Source: Hofstenia miamia
Taxonomy: Eukaryota > Xenacoelomorpha > Acoela
NCBI GenBank assembly: GCA_004352715.1
Contig: SCFE01000006.1
Location: 3,111,011-3,175,010, forward strand
Direction of reading: 5' to 3'
DNA length: 64,000 nucleotides
This document shows positions 15,517-27,500 of this stretch, one piece after another. Under the pieces are notes generated by a model. The model was not told the origin of the DNA and did not search any database. It saw only the letters and a program-made list of their open reading frames with translations. Position 1 is the stretch's first letter; the number at the start of each line of letters is the position of its first letter. The position numbers and the translations under genes are program-made.

Positions 15517-18500
15517 TATAGTTGTTTGAAAAAATGTTTTTTTAAAAGGGGTTCTAAAAAGCCGCTTCTAGTTCTAAAACAACATTTTTTAAAGTTTTTA
15601 TCTAGTTGTTTTCTAAATTATACTGTCTACCTCGTATTTCTATTTGAAAGAGAACAAAATTGCAAAATCTTACAAATATCCTCATGCTGTACATAATTTT
15701 ATAGGGCTTCAAAAAAACAAGAGAAATCATATAAACTTTCCCCGGCTTACAATATTCCCCTCATCAAGATAACCGTTTACATTTTCCATTCAATTTCACG
15801 GTTATTTCATTGAACTGTTAAATGTAATGCAATTTTAATAGTGGGAAACTTTAAACGCGTACTAGAACAAAAGAAATAAGGAAAACCTGGGAAAATTAAT
15901 ATGGGTTTTCCTAGTTTTTTGAAGTGCTACGAAAAGTGCTACAACATGAGACCATAACTATAAAATTGGGTGTTATTTGGATGTTTACTTCAAATTTGCT
16001 CTTTGAAGTAAACATAGGGGGTAGCCAGCAGAGTTAAAATGGCAACTACATAAATACTTGAAAGGTCTTGTTCTAAAAATAGAGGCAGCCATTTGGAAAC
16101 CCTTTTTCACAAATCAAGAAAACGCTTTCTTTACTCTAATATACGTAGTTCTTATTCCGTACTTTTCAAATCAGTAAACGTTCTTATATTTTTATTGAAA
16201 ACAATTATTCCCTTTAAAATCAAATTCATTAATATTTCTAAAGCTAGAGATGGTCAAAATGATAAATTTAGTTATAATACGTCACTAGGTATGAAATTAT
16301 GATCATATTTATCATTATCGCTTAATAAATTAATATTTGCAATAAATCTAAGTACGTGCTTAAATTAGAAACAAATTTTGAAGGTTATAAATTTAATTTG
16401 ATTCAAACATGTTTCAAAACAAATTTTTATATATGATTTTGCATGTTATAATATGACGGAAAGCAGTTGAAAAAAATTTGCATATCTGCTGAAGTTGAAA
16501 AGCTGCACCATTGGATGAACCATTTTCCTCTTTAGAATAATTGATCCAGGTCATCTGATATTAGCTTCATATGCAGAATAAACTAAATGTGTTCAATTTA
16601 CATCTATGAATTTCTATTATTTCTACTTGCTGAATTACAATAACCACAATGATTTGAGCAGAACAGAACAGCACTGGAGTATTACAGAAGGAGCAGGGGC
16701 CAGATAAGAGGGGTTACACGAAGAGAATGTTGGAAGAATTGAGGAAGGCAGGAACAGGATTAGAAATTACAGAGCAGAGGCTTGCAGGACAAGTGCGAAA
16801 AATGCAGTTGGATGAGAGTAAGTGGGATAAGCAAAGGTAAGATGAAGGAATAGACGTTGTGACAGCCGAAGCAGCACAACCAGTGGGCGCAGAAACTGAA
16901 GCAGCAATCAAGGAAAAGATGAAGGAAAAAATAGGTAAGAGAACTAGGCTGCCAGTTCCAAGAGAAGTTAAGAAAATCAATCTAGCAGTAGAAACAGCAA
17001 AGGTTAATAAAGTGTTATAGAGGATAGATGCTAGGAGTGTCACAGAAGTAAATAGCTTAGTGTATGCAGGTGCATGTGAGGTGCTGAAAAATGTAGGCAT
17101 GAACATGAAAAAGAAAAGACGACAAGAAGATAAGAGAGACAGAAAGCTGGCATGGGAGGAAAGAATTGAGAATAAAGTGGCAAAGATTAGTAGGGAAGAT
17201 CAGGACAAATAAGGCAGTACAGGACAAGGTAAGACTATAGAAACTGCAATAGAAGAGCTTAAGCAGAGATTAGTTGCAGAAGCTGAAGAACTGAGAAAAT
17301 ATAGGGCAAGGGCAAAGCAGGCAAGAGACAATATGAAGTTCGAGACCCAAGAAGGAGGATTCTACAAAACCTAAATGAAGGAGAAAAGGCTGCAGCTAGA
17401 GCAGGCGAAGACGCAGTAAAGTTCTGGGATAATATATGGGGAAGTGCTGGACCAGAGGTAGAGAGTGAGCAAATGCAGAAGGAATTCAGCCAAGAAAAAG
17501 AAGTAATCACCACTGCAAACTGAAGGAGGCTCTAAAGAAGATGAAGAACTGGAAGGCGCCATGCAAAGATGAGGTACATGGATATTGGCTGAAGAAGTTC
17601 ACAAGTGTTCATGAGAGACTAGCAGTAGCATTGGAGGAGTGTGTGGTGAGTGGGTGTCCAGAGTGGATGGTAGTGGGAAGAGGACATTTCTGATACAGAA
17701 GGACCCAAAGAAAGGCAGTGAGGCAAGCAACTTCATGCCAATAACATGTCTGCCAACAACTTGGAAATTGCTAACTTCTGTGATTTCAAGTAGGCTGGCG
17801 TGTTACTTAAAACAGAACAGGTTGATACCAGAGGAGCAGAAGGGATGTAGGACAAAGACAAGAGGATGCAAAGGCACAGGTTGAGGTTTAGGCGAGGTAT
17901 ATTCCTAGGAAATGTATGCTAGTTCAATGAAGATGTTGCAGTGTTAGAATTTGGATTAGCAAAGTGTGTGGCTATGACAGTGGGGAAATATTGAGGAAGC
18001 CAAAAAGGGGTACAAGTACTTAGGAGTGATAGAGAGGGACAGAACGTATCATGAAGAAATGAAGATGAGGCTAAGAAAAGAATACAAGAGGAGAGTAATT
18101 AAGGTTCTACAGAAGTCAGCATTGAATGGACAGAATAGTATAGAAGCAATTAATACATGGGCGATGCTAGTGTTGAGATATTCAGCAGGAAAAGTTAGGT
18201 GGAACAAGAATGAACTTAGGGAGCTAGACAGGGAGACAAGGAATATACTAGCAGCAAAGAGAGCATTCAATTTAAATGGAGATGTTGATAGGTTATAAAT
18301 CGCAAGGCATAAAGGAGGGAAAGGACTGCTAAGTGTGGATGAAACTGTAGAAGCAGAAGCGCTAGGGCTAAAGGAATACTTTGAATCACGACCTAGAGGG
18401 TCACTAAGGAATTAAGGAAGATAAGAATTGAGAGTGAAGGAAAGACAGCATACCAGAGTGGGATGCAATTAGAGAGACAAACAGGGTATAGGCAGAAGGC

Positions 18501-21500
18501 AATGCATGGAGAACACAGTAAAATGTGACAGACAAGAAAGAAACAAGTAGTAAAGAAGCCAAGACTGAAAAGAGAAACAGAAACACTGATAATGGCAGCA
18601 CAGGAGCAAGCAATAAGAACGAACTGGGTGAAGATAGATAGAAGAATAGAAGTAAGTGATAAGCGTAGGTTATGTAAGAAAGAGGCGGAGACAATAGATC
18701 ATCTGGTAGCAGGGTGTGAGAAGTTGCCGCAGAATGAGTATATGTTCAGGCATGACAAGTTAGAAACAGGAGACAAGTGGTATGAGCACAAGCCACACGA
18801 AGTCATAGAGAATGATAAGGTTAAGATACTGTGGGACTTCAACATCCAGACAAGCAAGGTAATAGAAGCATGGAGGCCAAACATAGTAGTAGTAGACAAA
18901 GAGAAAAGATTGGGAACAGTGATAGACATAGCAGTACCAAAGGACAGAATTGTAGAAATCAAGAAGAAAGAGAAGATAGCAAATACAGGTAGTTGGCAGA
19001 GGAAATAGAAAGGCTGTGGAAGTTAAAGAAAGTTGAAGTAGTCCCGGTAGTTGTAGGAGCACTAGAAGCAGTGAGTAAGAAGCATAAGAGATAGTTGGGA
19101 GAGTTGGGAGTACCAAAATGGGGAGGAGCAGTAGTACAGAAGGCTGCATTGTTAGGAACAGCTAGAGTCCTGAGGAAAGCTCTCAGACTCCCTGGGAACT
19201 GGTGAGTTCCCCGAGCTGAGAGGGATACCAGCATGAAGCTGTGAGAAGTAATGAAATAATAATAATATGTGTTATTTACAGTACACCATATACAAAAAGC
19301 ATAAATGCCATTGAACATATAAAAATGAAATTTGTGCTGAAAAATTTACAAAACAGCAATTAGATTACCATGATTCAAGAAGTCCCATGCAATAGGTAAA
19401 AAAGATCTCTTCTATTTTTCTTTGCATGTAGTTCTACCCGTAATAAAAGTTTGACGGGAGGGTAATGTTGGCGTGAATATTGAAATTTACTATGAAGAGG
19501 ATGAGAATGATCATTTTTAATTGTTGTAATCAAGCAGGCAGTTTCATCCACAATAGCTTTGTTAATAATATTCAAATCCAATGGCGGTCTAATTTGAGAT
19601 TGCGTGCTGCATGTCTAGTAATGTGAAGGACTTTCAATCTAGTCTTCTTTGAAGTTTAAGAGAACAAGGCAGGAAATACACATATTATTCCTGGTACTAT
19701 ATAGGTCTTTAATACATATTTAGCAACCTTAGTCTTTAAAAATCGCCTAACATAAGATATGTTGTAACAATGTGATAAACCTTGGATAGAATTTCTTCAA
19801 TGTGCTTACTAAAATTTAGATTGGAATCAAACGTAATACCCAGATATGCACGAAATAGTTCAATTTTAATAAAATTTTCGTTTAGCAAAAAGGCTTTAAA
19901 ACCGAATCTAGTAAACGTATATTTTTTACTTCAGGATTGACAAATTTCACATCTCTGCTCTTTGATGGATTGACAATGAAATTTACCTTATTATAGTGTG
20001 GGATGAATAGTGTTGGCCAAAACAGATTGAGCTTTGCTATAGTCATGTTCAGGACACAAACTGCTAATTGAAAAGACGTCAACAGTGTTATCAGCTTATT
20101 GGCATTCGCAAAATTTACTAGAGTTAATCAATTCATTATACATTGGAATGCTAAGCACTATAATTAATATATAGTAAGGGAGAAAAAGAACATTTTTGAG
20201 ATATTCCAAGAAGAAATGGTCTAGACGAAATTTGCATTTAGTAGCTAAGACTTTTTCAGACCAGCCAGCAATACGATTGAAGCCAGTTATCAAACCAGTA
20301 ATCCTGTGTATAAGAAACCAATGCTAGGCAAAAGCATGATTAATTACATGTACTATTAATTATATTTTCATATCTTAAGGTGGTCCTATACTAAAAAATG
20401 TCAAAATTTTCAATTTTTGATTTTGGTTGTTTTACATACTTTCAACTATCTGTTAACTGCTGGTATAGCTATTTTTTCATGAAGAATTATATAAATTAGT
20501 TTAAAAGTAATTTTAATATGTGACACTTAAAATTTCAGAAACGATTTTCCTCAGTTACGTCCCTAGCAACCATCTGTGTCTGTGATTTTGACTTCAAAAC
20601 CACCCTTAAAAAAGAGATAGAAATGAAAGATAAAAGATGCAATCTTTCAAACCTTGCTATTTTTATTGAGAAAGTAAAACATTTACAAATGAAGGGGATT
20701 TTTTGCTTAAAACGTAGTTTTCTTAGAATTGCTAATTTTTGAAATGGTGCGATCAATAACTTTTGAAATAGAAGTCTGATTGACTTGAAATTTTGTATGA
20801 GTGTTAAAATTCATAACGTCAACTTACTGTACTAAAATCTTTTTGATCTGATTATTGAAAATTATTTTATAGGTTGTTTACGTAATAAATGACCTTCAAA
20901 AATTTGCGTAATTTCAGGACCAGATACTTTTTTTCCATAAAAAAATAAGTATACACTCTTTGAGTTTGTTTTTAGTACAGTAAGTGCATATTTATAAATG
21001 GAATACTTATGTAAATTTTTATTTTAAAACTCTCAGTCAATTTAAAGTTATTGACCGCACCACAATATCCCTAAAATAGACAGGTTTGGTTCGTAGAGGC
21101 AGGACCAGTCAGTAAATTTTGAAAATTACATATTTTTTTTAAATTTTCATTCATTTTCAAACAAATAAACAATTAAAACTTAAATTTGGAAAGAAAACAT
21201 GCGTTTCTTTCTTTTAGTATAGGACCACCTTAAAGTTATATATTTTCAGTAAACGTATTTCAATGATAACAAGTATTTTAGCTAATACAGAACGTTATTA
21301 CAAAAATAGATAATAAATTTTTTCAATTCGTTTTTTCCTTCTTTCTAACGAAGAATTTGAACAAGCCTATGTCATAAATTTTTTGCTGTTGAGAGAAATG
21401 TTTTGATCGTTCTTGGTTGCCATTCCTCACTGTTAGTGCTATGCTATCTCTACACTTATCATTTGTTATTCGTTCTTTGACAGAGTAGCTGGATATCGTG

Positions 21501-24500
21501 CATTTCATTGATGAGACCTAATGGGTACACATTCTCTGCATCAAAGCTCTTCCGGAAATTTAGAACTAAGAAATACAAACGAAGAGTGGATGACAGTACA
21601 TGACTGTATGATGTAAAAATTTTGTCAATCCCCGAACACGATTAGTGGAATCTTTACTTACTGTGGAAAGAAATATATTAGAATCTGATTCCAAAGTATC
21701 TGAAACAAACCGATGGAGTGGCGTTTTGTTATCATCAATTCATAGAAAAGCATTTAAAGAATTTCGTACTTTTCTGATACCTGGAAAATCTATCATTACG
21801 AAATACATACTGGAAACGGGAATGTCAAATTTTTTTGAAATTTTAATTGTAACGGGAATCTGCCATGATCAAATCAGGTTTTGGAAGAATCTTCTGGTTT
21901 ATAAGTATTATTAATTGATCAACAGCTAATCATTGTTTTCTCTTATACACCCTTGCTTTACTTTATACCCTAAATTGTTCGCTGAAGATTTTAGCTCCAG
22001 TGTTTTTCATCTTGTCATTGCATTTTCAATTGATTATAAAGGTGCAACTAAACCTTGCACAATACTCTCATTCAAATAGAAATGTGAATCACCAATGAAG
22101 ATATGTTTTGCTGGTATAATTTGATAAATCGAGATCAGGAAGATTGCAATAAGTCCAAGCACTGACAGTAAATTTACCAAAATAATAATTATAGTTGATA
22201 CCCTAAATATAGGCTATTGTCAATTGTGTAAACCATTTTAGAGTGTAGAAATGCATAAACCTTTCAATTTGTAATTTGTGTTAAAGTAATTAAAGTTAAA
22301 TCTATAATCAAATAATTAATTATATTATATGAAAACTGGCAGTATTCACTTTACACATATGATTTATGATAGTCATCAACAGGTTCCAGACCTTTATTTG
22401 AACAAGATTCCTGCATCATTGTTCTACAAATATATTGATTGCAAACTCTTGTGGTTCTAACTTCTTGATATGTTGAAAATGACATTTGTCCTTGATATAT
22501 TAATCAATTCCTAAACCAACTTTTCATTATCATTAACAACCTGCTAAGCCCACTGCACAGGTACCACCATCTTCAAATATCAATAAGGATGGAAAGGAAT
22601 AGATTGAATAATCAGTAATTCCAAGTTACTAAAAATTACAACAATTATAGCATTTTAATATTTTTTTACATTTATTAGACATTTCTACTTTATTCTCAAA
22701 TATCTATGCAAAGAGGTATTACTTTAAGAACCCATAACAATAGCTAGTTTAGTTCTTTTTTAAACTATATTGAAGAGGTTTTTTCAATTAATTTTATTCA
22801 AGTTAAAACTGCAGATAAATTGCAAAAATGTTTATTTAAAAAAATTAATCAACTCCTTAATTTCGTTTTTCGTAAATATCGAATTTTAAATGATTCGGTA
22901 CGAAAATAGACAGTGAAATTTCAATTTGTTTTTTCCTTCTTTTTAAAGCAAGAATTGAACAACAGCTTGATCATTGGAAAAACACTAGCGAGAAGGAGTA
23001 GAGAAGCACCTGCACTAAAAGCAAATGCAAATGCACCTTCAGCGTGGATTTGTGTGGGTTTTCAGTAAATTTATTAGATTTAATCCAGAATATTTTTCAA
23101 TCAATTTATGTGGTAAAGTTTTTGTTTTTCTTTCTTTATGTTGCTATAAATATTTTGATAATTCTGGCGTGCATTCCCCACCGCTAATGCTATACTATCT
23201 CTAGAATTGCCATTTGTTATTTGTTCGGCAACACCAGCCTTCACCACTCCAAATGCGGATGCATATTGATCACGCTCTAAAGGTAGGCAGATCACAACTT
23301 TTTCTGCTTCGAATGCTTCAATGAAGGAATTCAAACCGCAATGCGATATAAAAACTTTTACTTTAGGATTGTTCAATAAGGTTCTTTGTGGAATGAATTT
23401 TTCAGTCAATGCGTTATCAGGAATCTTCAATCCAATATCTGGGAATCTTGCATAGATGACGTCATAATCAGTTTGCTCTGAAAGGAAGCTCATTAATTCA
23501 CGTTGAATAGTTTCAGATGGAACCATTGTGCTTCCGAATGCTACATATAGGATATCTTTAGAAGATTTATCGACAAAATTCTGTATGTTTTTTGGTAGAG
23601 GAGGTAGATCATATGGTTTGATTAATGATACCTAGTGGATATACATTTTCTGCATCAAAACTTTCCTGAAATTTTGGACTTAGTAATACAAACGAAGGGT
23701 AAGAGGATATTAAATGACTGTATGATGTAAAATATTTATCAATTCCCAGTGATTCTCGGGCATCATTTCCGGTTTGTTTCACTACTGCTAACAAGTAATT
23801 TAACAAATTCTGATAAATAATATCTGAAACGAACCGATGCACTGGAGTTTTGTTATCATCAATTTCTAGAAATGCATTTAAAGAATTTCGTACTTTTGTA
23901 TTACCTGGAAAATCTATCATTACGAAATACATACTGGCAAAGGGAGTGTCAAATTTTTCTGCAATTCCCGATACACTTACAATGAAAAAATCTGCCATAA
24001 TCAAATCAAGTTTTGGAAGAATCCCCTGCTTTATCAGTGTTAGTAATTGATCAACAGCGTATTCATTATTTTCTCGGATATACTCATACATGGAGTTCAT
24101 GATGATTTCCTTTATACCTCAATGTTTTTCGCTGTAAATTTCAGCTCCAGATTTTCTTACTCTGTCCGTGCATTTTCCATTAATTACATAGGTCACCATG
24201 TGATTTCTCGCAACTAAGCCTTGCGCAATACTCTCAGTCAAATAGAAATGTGAATCACACAACGTAACAATGACGATATGATTTCGTGAAACAGTTGAAG
24301 AAATGGAAATAAGGAAGATTGTTATAAATCCGAACGACACTATTAAATTTACCAAACCAACAACTAAAAGGTTGATACATTAAATACAAGCTATTGTCAA
24401 TTTATGTAAACAACATTCGAATGTAGAAATGAATGAACCGTTGAAGCTGTATCTACTACTATGGAGACTTGAAATTCAAAGAAATAACTGTTTATTTATT

Positions 24501-27500
24501 TGTTGGAAAATCCTGAGTGCATCAGGAGGAAGCCGATGCAGAAACATAGACAAATTTGACATTTATTAACTTGAATATTTTAATGTTTTAGATTTATAGT
24601 CTAGTGTGGTTTACCCTCATCGTTATGACAACCCCATTGCAGTCAAGGCTTCATGCTTTTCTTGCTGATTCTCTATCAGCCATCACAAAAGAAGTTTTTA
24701 TCCACCAATACGAAAAACTTTTGCATCAAAAAGCTTCTGTACAGGAGAATCATGGAACATACTTGTAATTTATACTAGATTTTGCTTTTTATCAATACAT
24801 TGTAGCTTTGTATATAATAAGTCTCATTACTTTTCGATCATGCGGCTAAGTGTTTCGAAAATAGACAATAAAATTCAATTCGTTTTTTCCTTCTTCTTAA
24901 AGCAAGTTTAGATCAACAGTTTCAGTATGACGAATGACAATGTGCTTTCCTGAAAAAGTTGAAAAAATCGAAATAAAAAAAAATTGCTATAAGTATGAAC
25001 GTGGTCATTGAGTTCGCCAAGTATATGAAATAATGATAAAGAAGAAATTGCGAGTCTTGGTGTGTTCGACCACACGCTGTAGCACTTTATTTGCTCAGTT
25101 AAGTTAAACTCTTCATAGCATACATTAGTTTCAATTTACTTAAAACGCAATTTAGACAACTTAGAATTTCAAACAATTCTTGAAACTGTATAAAATAATA
25201 AAGTTAATATTAAAAATGAAGGGACCTATAAACGAAGAGGATTAAAAACTTGTATTTGATGAAAGGAACCAGGTGCGGTCTTTGCCTCCTTGCAAACCTC
25301 TTGGCGTAGTGTGAACAACCCAGTGGATAAAATGCATTTAGTCACATGATTAGTCTCTTGTCTATGTTCAAATATTTTCAATATTTGTCAAATAAACTAA
25401 CTAATGAATTTGCGTAAATTGCTTGAATGGTGCTATCAACTATAAACATAAATAAACGAAAAAATATTAAGCTTAAATTGCCTATGAATTTTTCAATATC
25501 TTAGAGTTTCTCTAAAAAATTTTTAATTAATAAAGATATTAAAATCTTGAAAGCTCCACAAGATAGAAGAGTGACTCCTCTTACATTTTCATTTTTAAAC
25601 GGCGACCCTTCACCTTTGATTGAATACCAGCATTCATCAATGGTTTGGTAGCCTATCATCTATTTAATACGAAGCTATAAGATTAGTTGGTGCTCCCAGG
25701 AGTTTCGACCTCCTGATTAACTGAACATTAGGTATGGTAGAAATTTATTCCGTTTTTAATAAATGGAAATATTTTCAAAGACAGCTATCGAGAAGCTTAA
25801 CTTAATGCAGACCGTTATAATCTCTTTCAAGAAATTGTACCTTCAAAGATGCAACTGGTTCATAAATCATTACTCGGTTAAATTTGTGACCCAGTGGCCC
25901 TGTTGACAAAAATTTAAGTAAATGACAATTATCAAACAGAAGATTAAATGGTAGATTTCAAACATTGTTTAATACCCATCGTGTCTAGATGGGCTATGGC
26001 ACTATTTTTCGAGTAAATTTTGAAAGGGAGAGCGAAACTTAGACCTACAACATTTGTTTAAACTGGCCATTTAATGGTTATTGTGGGAAAGGGAACTGTG
26101 TAACCAGAATGCAATAACTGAGATATCGGGCTTTCTGCATTAAAATGGTAATTATATGTAATTCAATAATGATATCACTTTAAAATTTTCAATATAATGA
26201 ATTTGAAATAGGATTTTTGGAAATTACTAAATTTGGAAATCAATATTCGCTAATGCATTGGCTCGGTGTTAGAGTGTTTTTTTTCAAAGTATTTACCCGG
26301 GACCCGGTTGCATTTTAGCTTAGGCTAACGTTACCTTAACGGCAGTGTGCGACGGAATTACTGAAACTTAGCTTAGCAATAACTCAATTTAATGGCAGTG
26401 CGCGATGGAAGAAATAGCTTTAATGATTTTCACACTTGTAAGAACCTGTTTAGCATGGGTAGATTATTAGTTTGCTGCAAATCACGAAGAATGCTACATA
26501 ACCAAACAATGATATTTGAAAAATTACTGTAAGAAATTAAAGAAATGTAGCAAAATAAGAGTCGGCATTTATTCTGAAATAGCATATGTAACTCTCTACA
26601 GATCCTCTTAATGCATAATAAGAAGTTAATTGGCAAGTATGAATGCAAGAAAAACAAAAGTTATTTGATGCGTTATGAATATTAATCATTTTTTTGTGTT
26701 TTTTAGATACGTTCTCCAATTCTTTGTTGAGAAAAGGATCTGTCAGACAAAATTTGCTAAAACCCCTTAAGAAAGGAACATCATATCAATAAGAGCATGA
26801 AATTCTAAATAAAATATGTACCATTGCGTACAATATGTAAATATAAAATAGATTGAGCAATTTTAGAATACATCAAATGGACTTATAAATAATGCAAATG
26901 ATATGTGAACTAAACCAGTATATCTTAAATAACAAATAGAATATTTCTAAGATAATATGCTGGCTGGGAATGGTATGCGTTAATCAACCATTAAGTGATT
27001 TCTCTTGGGCATTGAACGTGGGCCCACATAGTATTCTATCATGGGTGTACTAGAGGGGTGCTCAGGGGGGGGCTCAGCCCATTTTGTTAAACTTGATTGG
27101 GGGCCCAGCTCTACTTGTTAAAGATATATTCCGGTGTGGGTGTTGGAATTTATTTGTTGTGAAATTTAATTTGGTCAAAATATAACATAAAATACAGTAC
27201 TTATTTTTAGAACCCCACTTGTTAATTATTTAGGAGCACAATCCTGTATTCTATTCTTTCGACAGTTTAAACAAGTTTGGTTTTTGCTGTTAATAAACAA
27301 CCAGAAGCCAGTATATTAGTATCAGTTGATTATTGCAGTTTATCTACGCCATCATTTGAAAGTTATATTCAACTGCAGTGCTTGGCTACTCTCTCAGTAG
27401 CAAGGTTGTCTGTTACAATTTTTAAAATTACGGTCTCAAGCTTAATTGTTAGTAAGCAAACAACACAGTAGATATGTACCGAATTATAATAATTTGTCTA

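Larger units (their letters stand above)
3649..16660. other. GAD intron 1, first part
   Basis: No gene recognised. Contains (TA)n tracts, a tandem duplication at 3858, gaps at 5467 and 14278, and the possible hAT-like element at 11434. An open stretch at 8538-8774 lacks an ATG start and any recognisable motif. A GC-richer patch at 10400-10620 and another at 7150-7260 may be old repeats. Confidence 0.6.

Noticed and set aside
17259-19318. Long serine/leucine-rich minus-strand frames over the LINE
   Set aside because: Shadows of the purine-rich plus-strand LINE coding sequence; low-complexity and without motifs.
21645-21914. Plus-strand 89-codon frame, and similar ones at 23850 and 29721
   Set aside because: They are antisense to the conserved UGT coding sequence at equivalent places in the copies, so they recur only because the UGT sequence recurs.
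25690-25735. tRNA-like stretch GGTGCTCCCAGGAGTTTCGACC
   Set aside because: No cloverleaf, A box or B box can be laid out around it.
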